Origin: an uncultured Holdemanella sp.
Lineage (GTDB): Bacteria; Bacillota_I; Bacilli_A; Erysipelotrichales; Erysipelotrichaceae
Reading direction: 5' to 3'
Assembly: GCA_900754615.1 (NCBI GenBank)
Contig: CAAEDN010000059.1
Coordinates: forward strand, 1 to 64,000
Length of the DNA: 64,000 nucleotides
Shown: piece by piece, positions 50,714 to 60,221 of the stretch
How the letters are laid out: every line of letters begins with the position of its first letter
Position numbering within the stretch: the stretch's first letter is position 1
Notes under the pieces: model-generated
Told to the model about the DNA's origin: nothing
Database searches by the model: none
Seen by the model: only the letters and a program-made list of their open reading frames with translations
Program-made: the position numbers and the translations under genes

Positions 50714-52882
50714 ATGGCTGGATATGATATTGGTCCAAAGATTTCGATTAAAGGTGAATCCGAATTTAATCAATCCATTTCTAAAATCAATCAGAATTTA
50801 AAAGAGTATGGGTCTGAATTAAAAGCTGTATCAAGTGAATTTGATGCCCAAGCTGACAGCATGGAGTCATTGACTGCAAAAAATAAGGTTTTGAAGAAAC
50901 AATATGATGAGCAGTCCGATAAAATGAAACTTTTATCGGATCAGATAAAAAAACAAACGGATTATCTTGAGGCACAGGCTAAAGAAATTCAACAATTGAC
51001 AAATGAATATGGTGAGAATTCAAGCCAGGTTCAGAAAGCGGAAAAGGCTTACGCGAATACGGAATCAACGATTTCTAAATTGAAGACTGCATTTAATGAG
51101 ACAACTGCTTATGCCAATAAATTATCGTCTGAAATTTCAGACAATGATTCTAAATTGGATGATTTGGCAAAAAGTGCTAGTGATGCATCGGCTCAAGTCG
51201 AAAAAGTAGGAGATAGTTCAGAACAAACTGGTGAAAAGTTAAAAAAGACTAAGACAGATGTTCAACAACTTAAAGATAGCTTTAACATGCAAGAGGCTGC
51301 TCAGCAAGTATCTGATTTTGCATCTGGAATGGTTGAAAATATCAAAGGAGCAGTAGAAGAATCTAAAGAGTATTTAAAAATCATGGGTTCTTTAGAAGTT
51401 TCTTCTTCTCATTTAAATTACACTACGGGTGAGACTAAGCAAACCTATAAGCAGCTTATTGGAGTGTTAGGTGATACTCAATCTGCAGCTACAACTACAG
51501 CTAACTTGCAGGCAATTGGTTTGGAACAAAGTCAGTTAACGCAAATCACTAAGGGTGCAATTGGTGCCTGGGCACGGTATGGAGATTCGATTCCGATTGA
51601 TGGTTTGGCTGAGTCAATCAACGAGACAATCAAGACAGGTACAGTTACCGGTAATTTTGCGGATATGTTGAATTGGGCTGGAACATCCGAAGATGAATTC
51701 AATGAAAAATTAGAACAATGTTCAGATAATTCAGAACGTGCACAGTTAGTGTTGGATGAAATGGCCAATCAAGGTTTAATGAAATCAGCAGATGCATGGA
51801 ATGAAAATAACAAGGCGTTAGTTGAATCAAACAAGGCTCAAGATGATTACAATGAGGCAATGGCCGATTTTTCTAAAGCGGTAATGCCAGTATTTACTGA
51901 ATTCACGAAAGCATTAACTACAATTATTCAAATATTTAGTGAACTTCCTGAACCAGCTCAACAAATGATTGCGGTCCTTATTGGGATTATTGCGGTTTTG
52001 ACTACGATTGCTCCTTTGATACTGGCGGTTGGCACAGCATGTGGATGGTCGGCAGGTGGAGTTGGAGCTTTGGTTACCGCTGCAGCTCCGGTGATTGCGA
52101 TAATTGTAGCGATCATTGCAGCTATCATGGCAATTATATATGTCATTCAGAACTGGGATGAGGTCCTTAACTTCTTGACAGAAACATGGGAGTCCGTTTG
52201 TAATAAGGTTTCTGAGTTATGGGAAGGCTTTAAAAAATCGTGGACGGATGGCTTCAATAATGTGAAGCAGAAAATCAATGATTTCTTTCAAAATCTTGGT
52301 GAGAACTTTGCGAATGGTTTAAATAACTTCCAAAATTGGATCAGCAATATGTTGTCTGCAATTGTCAATTGGGCAAAGGATTTTACTTCAAAAGGCAAGA
52401 ATGCAGCCGTTAATTTGGTTAAAAATATTGCGAATGAGATAAAATCATTACCTGGTCAATTTCTACAATGGGGAATGGACATGATGTCAAACTTTGCGAG
52501 TGGTATCTGGAAAGGATTCACTGGATGGGTCAAAGGAAAGATTAGTGGAGTCACAAACTTTATTAAGAAAAATCTGCATTTCTCTGTTCCAGATGAAGGA
52601 CCGCTTGCTGATGCAGATGAATGGATGCCTGATTTCATGGATTTATTAGCTACAGGAATTGACAGAAACAAAAGTAGAGTAGAAAGCCAAATCAAAGATT
52701 TACAAGATATCATGGATATTGGAATGGATCCTTCGTTTACTGATAACACGAATTATCGGTACGATCCAACATTTGTTGTGTATAACACTACAACATTGGA
52801 TGGTCGTAATATTGCTTCATCTATGGAAAGAGTTATTGGATCTAGAAGTGTATCTAATGCTTATATGAGAGGTGAGGCATAG
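50714..52882 (+). CDS. Tape measure protein
   Basis: 722 aa, rather short, suggesting a tail of roughly 110 nm by the usual ~0.15 nm per residue rule. N-terminal ~190 residues are coiled coil; a central part has hydrophobic segments (AVLIGIIAVLTTIAPLILAVG; AAPVIAIIVAIIAAIMAIIYVI), then Trp-rich repeats (NWDEVLNFLTETWESVCNKV, LWEGFKKSW) and a C-terminal part with FSVPDEGPLADADEWMP. Sets tail length and may cross the host membrane. GGTGATAAT before the ATG. Confidence 0.93.
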   Translation: MAGYDIGPKISIKGESEFNQSISKINQNLKEYGSELKAVSSEFDAQADSMESLTAKNKVLKKQYDEQSDKMKLLSDQIKKQTDYLEAQAKEIQQLTNEYGENSSQVQKAEKAYANTESTISKLKTAFNETTAYANKLSSEISDNDSKLDDLAKSASDASAQVEKVGDSSEQTGEKLKKTKTDVQQLKDSFNMQEAAQQVSDFASGMVENIKGAVEESKEYLKIMGSLEVSSSHLNYTTGETKQTYKQLIGVLGDTQSAATTTANLQAIGLEQSQLTQITKGAIGAWARYGDSIPIDGLAESINETIKTGTVTGNFADMLNWAGTSEDEFNEKLEQCSDNSERAQLVLDEMANQGLMKSADAWNENNKALVESNKAQDDYNEAMADFSKAVMPVFTEFTKALTTIIQIFSELPEPAQQMIAVLIGIIAVLTTIAPLILAVGTACGWSAGGVGALVTAAAPVIAIIVAIIAAIMAIIYVIQNWDEVLNFLTETWESVCNKVSELWEGFKKSWTDGFNNVKQKINDFFQNLGENFANGLNNFQNWISNMLSAIVNWAKDFTSKGKNAAVNLVKNIANEIKSLPGQFLQWGMDMMSNFASGIWKGFTGWVKGKISGVTNFIKKNLHFSVPDEGPLADADEWMPDFMDLLATGIDRNKSRVESQIKDLQDIMDIGMDPSFTDNTNYRYDPTFVVYNTTTLDGRNIASSMERVIGSRSVSNAYMRGEA

Positions 52883-52883
52883 A

Positions 52884-53588
52884 ATGAGTTCATTTGATAT
52901 TTATTTAGATAATGTATCTTGCGTTCGGAAAAAACTATATCCGGTCAGACGACCTGATATAGTAACTCCTAAGCGCAACTACAAAGAATATGATATTCCT
53001 GGAAGAGATGGTAAGTTTTTCGAAGATTTAGGCACTTACGACGATATTACATTTAATATCAATTTTAATTTCAAAGAAAAAAGAGAATACCTGAATAAAA
53101 CTTTTAGAGATTATAAAAGAATGATTCGTAAATCTAAAACACTTATGATGATGGATGATTCAGAAATATTTTATAAAATCAAAAAAGTTGAATTTGGTGA
53201 TATATCAAGAGAAAGCACAAAAGAAATTAATGCTTTTGTGGCCACATTTACTTGTGATCCATACGGATATTTATTTATTGGCCAAGATAGATATAGTTGT
53301 GGAATGGTGCAGACAAATCCTTATGCGGTTTCTCATCCCATTTATATCATTAGTGGTGAAGGTCAATGTGTTCTGTCTGTAAATGGTAATAAGATGACAG
53401 TTAATACATCAGGAACAATTTATATTGATACGGATAGATGTGTCGCATATCGAGAAAATGGTGATTTGCAGAATGTCCAGGTCAGTGGGGATTTTGAATC
53501 TTTATATTTAATGGAAGGTTCAAATTCAATTACAGTTAGTGGCAATTTTAAGTGTGAAGTGATTCCAAACTGGAGGTGTGAACTATGA
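52884..53588 (+). CDS. Distal tail protein (Dit)
   Basis: 234 aa. N-terminal Dit domain: DIPGRDGKFFEDLGTYDDITFNINF; C-terminal beta sandwich (GEGQCVLSVNGNKMTVNTSGTIYIDTDRCVAYRENG split). Forms the hub that joins tail tube and tip. ATG 52884 behind AGGTGAGG. Overlaps Tal by 4 bases. Confidence 0.88.
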   Translation: MSSFDIYLDNVSCVRKKLYPVRRPDIVTPKRNYKEYDIPGRDGKFFEDLGTYDDITFNINFNFKEKREYLNKTFRDYKRMIRKSKTLMMMDDSEIFYKIKKVEFGDISRESTKEINAFVATFTCDPYGYLFIGQDRYSCGMVQTNPYAVSHPIYIISGEGQCVLSVNGNKMTVNTSGTIYIDTDRCVAYRENGDLQNVQVSGDFESLYLMEGSNSITVSGNFKCEVIPNWRCEL

Positions 53589-55477
53589 TCCAATTGTATG
53601 AGCCTTTTAATAAAAGCTATGAAAAGAATGGTGATTATGTTCTACATCCATCTAGCTGCGTTATGCACGTTGTATTGAACGGCGAATGGTATGTTAAATT
53701 AGTGCATCCTATTGATGATATTTCAGAAAATATCATTGATGGCGCAGTTTTAAAAGTTCCAACATTATTTAATAAAGACCAATTGTTTATTATTCGTCAT
53801 GTAGACAAAGCGGATTATGATGTTCAAGTAACAGCGTATCCGCTTTTTTACATGGTCAAGACAACACCGCCTTTGTGGGATACTCGATGTGTGAATATGA
53901 ATGGCCAGGATGCGTTAAATACGATTTTGAGTGGAACGTCTTTTAAAGGGATTTCGGATATCACAGATATTTCTACGTGTTATTTTAATAAAATGAATCG
54001 TCTACAGGCTGTTAACGGAAATGCAGACAATACATTTATGGATAGATGGGGTGGAGAAATTGTCTATGATGATTACACAATCAAGATCAATAAAAGAATT
54101 GGCTCAGACAAAGGTGCCAGGTGTGAGTTTGGATATAATTTGAAAAGCGTCCAGGAAGTCGTAAACACAGAAAATTTAATCACAAGAATATATCCGCAAG
54201 CCTACAATGGATATGTATTGCCCAATGGGGAGTGTATTGATTCTCCTTATATTAATAATTATCCAGATGTATATTGGAGCTTTATCCAGTTTGATGACGT
54301 AAAGCTAAAAGAAGATGCACAGGAAGATGATGCATCGAATGGAATTACAGTCTGCGACACCTTGGAAGATTTATATAAAGTGTTGCGAAAAAGAGCAGCC
54401 GATTATTTTACTGAGACCAATTGTGATGTTCCTAATATCACATATAAGGTTGATATTGTAGATTTGGCAAGACTGGATGCTTACAAAGATATTAAGAATC
54501 TTGTTTCAATTGGCTTTGGTGATACAGTTCATATTAAGCACAGAAAGTTGAATATCGAAACTAAGGCAAGATTAATCGAATGTGATTACGATTGCATTTT
54601 AAAGAAATGTGACAGTATGACTTTAGGAGATTATGAAACGAAGTACTTTGAAAATGCGGACAGCGTTATTCAGGCAGCACAAAAGGTGATTGATAAAAAG
54701 ACATCTAGTTTGATTGCAGAAAAGATAAAAGGAATTATTGATGCAACTCAAGCTTCTTTATATGCTCAAAGAAATGTTGCGAAGAAAATGGATTACAGAG
54801 CCATGAAGATGGAAGATTTAGATCCAGATAGTCCAACGTATGGAGCGACTTGTTATGGAACAAGTGGTTTGGAATTTTCTGACACAAGAAATGAAGATGA
54901 TACGGATTGGAAGTGGGGCAATGCGTTTGGGCCAAAAGGTTTAATTGCGAATGCGATTATAACTGGGATTCTTTCAGATAAGAGTGGCAGCTTTTATTTG
55001 AATATGGATACCGGTGAGCTTGTAATGAATGATGGGACATTTAAAGGTGTTCTTAATACTGTTAAAGACATAAATGTTGGCGCAGAAATCAATATGCAGC
55101 CACGTGCTGAGGGAGTTACACAAGGTTCCGTCTGGTCTGATATAAAGTGTGTTGATTCAGATGGTACTGTATTGCCTGAAAGGATTGCATTTCGTTCTTT
55201 TAAACATGATGGCGAGTATCTATCGCATAGTGTGACACTGATCAGTGGCGACACCAGCGTTTCGGTTAGTGATGATGGTTCGATTTTGCTTTCAAACGGT
55301 GATAACAATTTTTCTGTAACCAAAAACTATGTTAGAATGCAGACCAAAAACTCAACTATATCTATTTCAGACAGTGCTAGCATCATAACTTTGGACGGTA
55401 AAAAAGGGCTCACTGGTACTTATACTGTGACAAAATCAATTACAGTTGAAGCCGGAATTGTAGTAGGGGTTGAGTGA
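53585..55477 (+). CDS. Tail-associated protein (Tal), prophage endopeptidase-type tail tip
   Basis: 630 aa. N-terminal ~370 residues match the phage minor structural/Tal hub (EWYVKLVHPIDDISENIIDGAVLKVPT, then NLITRIYPQAYNG). After a helical linker (~370-400) comes a beta-rich tip region with GPKGLIANAIITGILSD and LYNMDTGELVMNDGTFKG-like repeats, ending ITVEAGIVVGVE. A lysin domain is not clearly seen here; it appears as the separate CHAP gene next. Confidence 0.87.
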   Translation: MIQLYEPFNKSYEKNGDYVLHPSSCVMHVVLNGEWYVKLVHPIDDISENIIDGAVLKVPTLFNKDQLFIIRHVDKADYDVQVTAYPLFYMVKTTPPLWDTRCVNMNGQDALNTILSGTSFKGISDITDISTCYFNKMNRLQAVNGNADNTFMDRWGGEIVYDDYTIKINKRIGSDKGARCEFGYNLKSVQEVVNTENLITRIYPQAYNGYVLPNGECIDSPYINNYPDVYWSFIQFDDVKLKEDAQEDDASNGITVCDTLEDLYKVLRKRAADYFTETNCDVPNITYKVDIVDLARLDAYKDIKNLVSIGFGDTVHIKHRKLNIETKARLIECDYDCILKKCDSMTLGDYETKYFENADSVIQAAQKVIDKKTSSLIAEKIKGIIDATQASLYAQRNVAKKMDYRAMKMEDLDPDSPTYGATCYGTSGLEFSDTRNEDDTDWKWGNAFGPKGLIANAIITGILSDKSGSFYLNMDTGELVMNDGTFKGVLNTVKDINVGAEINMQPRAEGVTQGSVWSDIKCVDSDGTVLPERIAFRSFKHDGEYLSHSVTLISGDTSVSVSDDGSILLSNGDNNFSVTKNYVRMQTKNSTISISDSASIITLDGKKGLTGTYTVTKSITVEAGIVVGVE

Positions 55478-55478
55478 T

Positions 55479-55967
55479 ATGGCTCAACCTTTTTCTGTAT
55501 TCGTCGATACTTATAATGGCACAAGTCACAATGTAGATGGTGCTTTCGGTGCCCAATGTTGGGACGGTTACGCGTTTTACATGAAGTGGTTAGGATACTC
55601 ATATGCGAATTGTACGGCTACAGGCGGTGCTCAAGATATTTGGACTCAGCGCGCTTCTAACGGAATGCTGAATTCATGTAATGTCGTATCTACTCCGCAG
55701 AACGGAGATATTGCAGTTTGGGGTTCCAACATGGGTGGTGGTAAAGGGCACGTAGCTATGTACTACAATGGTCAGTACTTCGGGCAAAATCAAGGTAGAA
55801 GTGGTGGTGCGAATGGCGGACCATTTAATTTATTAGCGATTGGAACTGCTCCATTAGGCTACTTTAGGCCTAAATGTTATGCAAATGGTAGCGGTGGAGA
55901 AGTCGAAGAAAAAAAGCTAAGATTAACGCTTGTCAATGGATTAGTAGTAGGTATTGATTATGTGTAA
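55479..55967 (+). CDS. CHAP-domain peptidoglycan hydrolase of the tail tip
   Basis: 162 aa. CHAP domain: catalytic Cys in AFGAQCWDGYAFY, His in GKGHVAMYYNGQY, and an Asn/Gly-rich region. Likely cuts cell-wall peptides during DNA entry rather than lysis, because it sits in the tail genes. The C-terminus, KKLRLTLVNGLVVGIDYV, resembles the end of Tal (ITVEAGIVVGVE), a shared attachment-like motif. Start 55479 one base after the Tal stop. Confidence 0.85.
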   Translation: MAQPFSVFVDTYNGTSHNVDGAFGAQCWDGYAFYMKWLGYSYANCTATGGAQDIWTQRASNGMLNSCNVVSTPQNGDIAVWGSNMGGGKGHVAMYYNGQYFGQNQGRSGGANGGPFNLLAIGTAPLGYFRPKCYANGSGGEVEEKKLRLTLVNGLVVGIDYV

Positions 55968-55985
55968 AAGAAAGGAAGTGGTTAT

Positions 55986-56849
55986 ATGGAATTGATGAGA
56001 AGAGATTTAAAACTAATTGTTATTAAAAGCCTTGAATCATCAGAGGGTTCTGCACATGTGCCAGTAAATTTATCGATTGATGGTACAGATAATTATGAAT
56101 TCTATACAACTCAAATTCACATTCGTTACATTTATAAGAATAAAGTTTATGAAGAAATGTTGCCAATGGATGATGAAGGCTTTTATATTCCTTCAAAGCC
56201 TTTATTTGAAAGTGGGCCAATTGAACTTGCTGTTCATTTAATTAGAGGCGAAAAAAAATTCGTGACAAATGAGGTGTGCTTCGTTGTGCAACGTGCGCCA
56301 AATGGGAACTCACAAATTGGATCTAGTGAATTAAGTTGGCAACAGCTAGTTGACCAATATGTCGAATCGAAACTTAACGTAATTATGGCTCGAATTGACA
56401 ATTTGACAAACAGTCAAACTAATTTAAATGAATTAATTGATATTCGTGTCGGATACAATGGAGTTAAGTATGATACTGCAGGTGATTCGGTACGGACACA
56501 AATTTTCAATTTACTAAAAGCTCAAAGATCGTTGAAAGATTTAATTGATTCAAATCAAAAAGTTGTCAATGAACGTATGGATTCATTTACAAATTTAGGC
56601 GAGGGCTCAACAACCGCAGATGCAGAATTGATTGATGCAAGAATCGATTTTGAAGGGAATAAGAAAAAAAGCTTAGGTTCTTCAATTCGTGAGGCTGATG
56701 AAAAAATGTTCAACATGATTCAAAGTATGATTGAAATGCTGCTTAACAATAACTTTAGTACAAATTTAATGGTTGACTTCGATAATTATGTCGTCGATGA
56801 AAATGGTGATAATGTATTAGCCGATTGGGCATACATGGTGAAATCATGA
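55986..56849 (+). CDS. Baseplate upper protein, BppU-like
   Basis: 287 aa. N-terminal immunoglobulin-like domain of the BppU type (MELMRRDLKLIVIKSLESSEGSAHVP split, GPIELAVHLIRGEKKFVTNEVCFVV), then a coiled-coil region (VESKLNVIMARIDNLTNSQTNL). The C-terminus carries the module NFSTNL...VVDENGDNVLADWAYMV, also found in the gene at 58061. Connects receptor-binding proteins to the tip. GGAAGTGGTTAT before the ATG. Confidence 0.75.
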   Translation: MELMRRDLKLIVIKSLESSEGSAHVPVNLSIDGTDNYEFYTTQIHIRYIYKNKVYEEMLPMDDEGFYIPSKPLFESGPIELAVHLIRGEKKFVTNEVCFVVQRAPNGNSQIGSSELSWQQLVDQYVESKLNVIMARIDNLTNSQTNLNELIDIRVGYNGVKYDTAGDSVRTQIFNLLKAQRSLKDLIDSNQKVVNERMDSFTNLGEGSTTADAELIDARIDFEGNKKKSLGSSIREADEKMFNMIQSMIEMLLNNNFSTNLMVDFDNYVVDENGDNVLADWAYMVKS

Positions 56850-57145
56850 GACAAGGAACAACACCTACAATTCAAATCACGGTCAATTATATTGATTTAG
56901 CAGATATGGAACATATCTATGTGGTATTTGAGCAAAATGGATATTTATTGAAAAAAAGCATGTCAGATTTAAAAATCGAAAACAATGTTATTTCAGTTAT
57001 TTTAACGCAGGAAGAAACATTAAGTTTTAAAAACGGAAATTGCAATATCCAACTAAGAATGATTACATATGACGGCATAGCGATGGCTTCGCCGATAAAA
57101 ACAGTTAATGTGTATAGTGTATTAAATAAGGAAGTGATTACATGA
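56846..57145 (+). CDS. Small tail-tip protein
   Basis: 99 aa. Beta-rich: GTTPTIQITVNYIDLADMEHIYVVFEQNG, then VILTQEETLSFKNGNCNIQLRM. This pattern is common just after BppU-like genes in gut Bacillota phages; function unknown. Overlaps both neighbours by 4 bases. Confidence 0.66.
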   Translation: MRQGTTPTIQITVNYIDLADMEHIYVVFEQNGYLLKKSMSDLKIENNVISVILTQEETLSFKNGNCNIQLRMITYDGIAMASPIKTVNVYSVLNKEVIT

Positions 57146-57435
57146 TTCTGGTAAACAGTATAGAAATCGACGTTAAAGACGAATCAGATCACATTCAGTT
57201 CGGTTTAAATGAACAATACATTGGAACAACGGATTATGAAAAGCTCAGAAACAAGCCAAAATTAAATGGTAATGAAATCATTGGAGAGGTTGAAGAAATA
57301 GACCCAACAGTTCCAGCGTGGGCGAAAGCAGAAACAAGACCGGTATATACACCGGAGGATATTGGAGCTATGGCAGAAGGTTCTGTAGCTTCGGTGTCAA
57401 CAAATGAATTAGATGAAATATGGAATAGTTTATAA
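57142..57435 (+). CDS. Small tail-fibre accessory protein
   Basis: 97 aa. Contains DYEKLRNKPKLNGNEIIGEV, a short element frequent in phage fibre proteins (Y-x-x-L-x-N-K-P-x-I-N-G). Ends VSTNELDEIWNSL, nearly the same as the end of the next gene (ISTNDLNTMWG). Confidence 0.65.
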   Translation: MILVNSIEIDVKDESDHIQFGLNEQYIGTTDYEKLRNKPKLNGNEIIGEVEEIDPTVPAWAKAETRPVYTPEDIGAMAEGSVASVSTNELDEIWNSL

Positions 57436-57448
57436 GGAGGAAAAAAGA

Positions 57449-58057
57449 ATGGCTATTGAATATTTAGATAAGAGTGGATTAACTCTATTAATCAGTAAAA
57501 TTAAAACTGCATTAGGCGGAAAAGTTGATGTGGTAAGTGGTAAAGGCTTATCGACAAATGATTATACGAACGCAGAAAAAAGTAAATTAAGTGGTATCGC
57601 AAGTGGCGCTCAAGCGAATGTGATTGAGTCTGTAAAGGTTAATGGAACTGCATTAACACCAAGTGCTAAATCTGTTGATGTCACAGTGCCAACAAAGGTA
57701 TCGCAATTAACAAATGACAGTGGCTTTCAGAACGCTACACAGGTTAATTCAACGATTGCAGGAAAAGGATATCAAACGCAATCACAAGTACAATCGTTGA
57801 TTAATTCGGCAGTAGGAAACATCACATCTATTAAGTACGAAAAGGTGAGTTCATTACCTGCTGCAGGCTCAAATGGCGTTATCTATTTAATTGCACATTC
57901 ACATGGAACTCAAGATATTTATGATGAGTATATTTGGCTTACAGAATCCAAAACGTTTGAAAAGATTGGTAATACAGATATTGATTTATCAGGATATGTT
58001 AAGAGTTCAGGATTAACTACAATTAGCACAAACGATTTAAACACAATGTGGGGTTAG
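57449..58057 (+). CDS. Tail fibre / receptor-binding protein
   Basis: 202 aa. Fibre-like repeats: KVDVVSGKGLSTNDYTNAEKSKLSGIASGAQANVIESVKVNGTAL split by small spacers, then TKVSQLTNDSGFQ, typical of phage fibres with collagen-less trimeric stems. C-terminal part may be a small receptor-binding tip (DEYIWLTESKTFEKIGNTD). ATG 57449 behind AAGGAGG. Confidence 0.78.
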   Translation: MAIEYLDKSGLTLLISKIKTALGGKVDVVSGKGLSTNDYTNAEKSKLSGIASGAQANVIESVKVNGTALTPSAKSVDVTVPTKVSQLTNDSGFQNATQVNSTIAGKGYQTQSQVQSLINSAVGNITSIKYEKVSSLPAAGSNGVIYLIAHSHGTQDIYDEYIWLTESKTFEKIGNTDIDLSGYVKSSGLTTISTNDLNTMWG

Positions 58058-58060
58058 TAT

Positions 58061-58306
58061 ATGGTTTTCCTATTCAAAGACAAAGCTTCTATTCAGTGGC
58101 TTGTCGATAGAATAAAGTCTGTAACCACATCGCATAATGCATTAAATCAAATGGTGATGAATAATCACTTTACTACAAATTTGAGCGCAACAAGCGCTCA
58201 AGATTTAGTAGATGAAAAAGGAAATACAATCCTAGCCGATTGGTCTTATGAAGTAGCAAGTGGAGAAGTCGGTACGGATTGGAAATATAAAGTCAAGGAG
58301 GAATAG
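58061..58306 (+). CDS. Small tail protein with shared C-terminal module
   Basis: 81 aa. Middle and C-terminus (NHFTTNLSATSAQDLVDEKGNTILADWSYEV) mirror the end of the BppU-like protein. Probably a tip accessory that binds the same partner. ATG 58061 is 3 bases after the fibre stop; no strong ribosome site. Confidence 0.6.
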   Translation: MVFLFKDKASIQWLVDRIKSVTTSHNALNQMVMNNHFTTNLSATSAQDLVDEKGNTILADWSYEVASGEVGTDWKYKVKEE

Positions 58307-58309
58307 AGA

Positions 58310-59242
58310 ATGGCAGGAAAGCAAGTAAATGAATTAGACGCATTGCCTAGTTTTACCGATACAAGCTTATTGCCTGTGCATAATGGCACAGGATTGAAAA
58401 AAGGTTTATTATCGCAATTAGCAAATTATTTAGGAAATAAATTCAGTAATCCGAATTTATTGATTAATTCGGATTTTAAAATTAATCAAAGAGGTGCTAC
58501 AAGCTATGAAAAGATGGGTTATTCTGTAGACAGATGGAAGATTTGGAATGTAACGGTTACGCCAAATGCAAATGGTGGAATAACAATTAAAAATGATAAA
58601 TACACAGATACCGGAACTTTTCTACAATATTTAGAAAATGCGACGGAAGGTGATTCTACATTATCATGCTACGTAACATCAGTAAGTGGAACGGTAACAA
58701 TGGTGGCAGATGATAATTCACAAGTTGTATTGAAACAAGGATTAAATGTTGTGCATACAAGCGCTAGTACAAAAGCGTTTACAATCTTTTTAAACCAAGG
58801 AACTAGCATAACCCTTAAATGGGCTAAATTGGAACAAGGTAAGCATGCTACTGCTTTTGTTCATCCAATTTATAGTGAAGAATATCAAAAATGTATGTGG
58901 TATTTTCAACCAATTACCGGAGCTAGAAGTGGTTTTTTTTCAGACAGTAAAATTTACCTTAATATTCCGGAGGCTAATTCAATGAGAATTTCCCAACCAT
59001 CCGTAGATTCAAGTAATATAACTTTAGAAGGATGGATTTATATGGGAGCAAGCACAGACGGTATCAATGTAGAAAGTCCAGATATTACTAATGCAAGCGT
59101 AGACAGATACAAAGAGTTAGCATTAACACCTTCAAGCGCATTGCTAAGTAAATTAAGTCAACGTGGAGGGTCGACTATTAGTTATGCAATTAAAGTAGGC
59201 GGTGGAATTAATCTAGACGCAGAAATTTATGATGATGAATAG
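58310..59242 (+). CDS. Tail fibre with carbohydrate-binding-like domain
   Basis: 310 aa. N-terminal attachment part (GKQVNELDALPSFTDTSLLPVHNGTG), then NPNLLINSDFKINQRGATSYEKMGYSVDRWKI, the familiar start of phage tail fibre/carbohydrate-binding domains, and KWAKLEQGKHATAFVHP before a conserved YQKCMWYF. Likely recognises cell-surface sugars. GGAGGAATAG before the ATG. Confidence 0.8.
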   Translation: MAGKQVNELDALPSFTDTSLLPVHNGTGLKKGLLSQLANYLGNKFSNPNLLINSDFKINQRGATSYEKMGYSVDRWKIWNVTVTPNANGGITIKNDKYTDTGTFLQYLENATEGDSTLSCYVTSVSGTVTMVADDNSQVVLKQGLNVVHTSASTKAFTIFLNQGTSITLKWAKLEQGKHATAFVHPIYSEEYQKCMWYFQPITGARSGFFSDSKIYLNIPEANSMRISQPSVDSSNITLEGWIYMGASTDGINVESPDITNASVDRYKELALTPSSALLSKLSQRGGSTISYAIKVGGGINLDAEIYDDE

Positions 59243-59253
59243 GAGTAATAGAC

Positions 59254-59598
59254 ATGGTAAAAGTATATATTAATAAAGATTCAGAAAATAACATTACATC
59301 TATTAATTCAGAAATCTTCTTATCAGAAGAAGAAATGTCAACTATGACAGAGATTGACAAAGGGAAAGGCGATAAATGCGCTCATGCTCAAGGCCTATAT
59401 CTAGAAAAAGGATTAGTAGACGAACATGGAAGATATAACTATAAATATGTGGATAGCAAAGTGGTTGAGGTTGCAGAAGAAGATAAACCTAAAGTTGTTG
59501 ATCCAGAGCAGAAAGCAACAGCACAGGATAAAATTGAAGCGCAGGTCATGTATACAGCACTAATGACAGATACACTTCTAGAAGGAAGCGAGGCTTAG
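59254..59598 (+). CDS. Hypothetical tail-region protein
   Basis: 114 aa. Acidic N-terminus with strand-like KVYINKDSENNITSINSEIF; C-terminal helix rich in Gln/Ala. Similar small proteins often lie between the fibre and XkdX genes; possible fibre chaperone. No firm family. Confidence 0.6.
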   Translation: MVKVYINKDSENNITSINSEIFLSEEEMSTMTEIDKGKGDKCAHAQGLYLEKGLVDEHGRYNYKYVDSKVVEVAEEDKPKVVDPEQKATAQDKIEAQVMYTALMTDTLLEGSEA

Positions 59599-59601
59599 TC
59601 T

Positions 59602-59727
59602 ATGTTTGAAAAAATCAAAAGATTTTATGATCTAAAACTATATACTGATAAACAGGTAAGAAAATTCTGTGAAAAAGGAATCATTACAGCTGATCAGTAT
59701 AAAAAAATCACTGGTGAAAATTATTAA
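59602..59727 (+). CDS. XkdX-family protein
   Basis: 41 aa. FEKIKRFYDLKLYTDKQVRKFCEKGIIT followed by ADQYKKITG matches the XkdX pattern (W/F-x-x-I-K-x-Y-Y-x-x-G-x-Y-x-x-x-x-V-x-x-F-V-x-x-x-x-I-T). Usual last small gene before holin. Function unknown. Confidence 0.85.
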   Translation: MFEKIKRFYDLKLYTDKQVRKFCEKGIITADQYKKITGENY

Positions 59728-59755
59728 AAAGGCTAGAATATCTAGCCTTTTTATA
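59726..59755 (+). terminator. Terminator between tail and lysis genes
   Basis: Perfect 12-bp stem AAAAAGGCTAGA/TCTAGCCTTTTT (59726-59737, 59741-59752), 3-base loop, T-run as part of the stem. It overlaps the XkdX stop; the holin ribosome site is 11 bases later, so lysis genes need read-through or their own promoter. Confidence 0.85.
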
Positions 59756-59775
59756 TATGACATAGGAGAAAATAA

Positions 59776-60219
59776 ATGAAAGCTTTTACAAGTTACTACA
59801 ACAATGTATGTGGTGCAATTATTGCATTACTAACACTTATCTTTGGTGAACACTGGTTCTTGTTCGCCATTTTTTTATTATTAAACGTAATCGACTGGAT
59901 TACAGGTTGGATGAAGTCAAATATCAATCATAAAACCAATAGCAGTAAAGGATGGACCGGAGTTCTGAAAAAGCTAGGATACTGGTTAATGATTGTATTC
60001 GCTTTTGCAATTTCGGCTTGGTTTATCGAAATCGGCAAAACAATCGGAGTTGATCTAACACTAACAACTCTATTAGGATGGTTCGTCTTAGCTTCCTTGA
60101 CCGTCAATGAAGCAAGATCAATTATTGAGAACTTTGTTGAAGCGGGATATGACGTTCCAAAAATTCTAATCAAAGGATTAGAAGTAGCTGACAAGAAAAT
60201 CAATCAGGAAGAGATTTAA
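59776..60219 (+). CDS. Phage holin, holin_4-type
   Basis: 147 aa. Three to four membrane helices with IFLLLNVIDWITGWMKSNINHKTNSSKGWTGVLKK split by its family core: (D-x-x-T-G) and SSK-x-x-x-G. Same family as TcdE/phage lysis holins. Forms membrane holes to release the endolysin. C-terminal tail is charged (GLEVADKKINQEEI). AGGAGAAAATAA before ATG. Confidence 0.93.
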   Translation: MKAFTSYYNNVCGAIIALLTLIFGEHWFLFAIFLLLNVIDWITGWMKSNINHKTNSSKGWTGVLKKLGYWLMIVFAFAISAWFIEIGKTIGVDLTLTTLLGWFVLASLTVNEARSIIENFVEAGYDVPKILIKGLEVADKKINQEEI

Positions 60220-60221
60220 TT

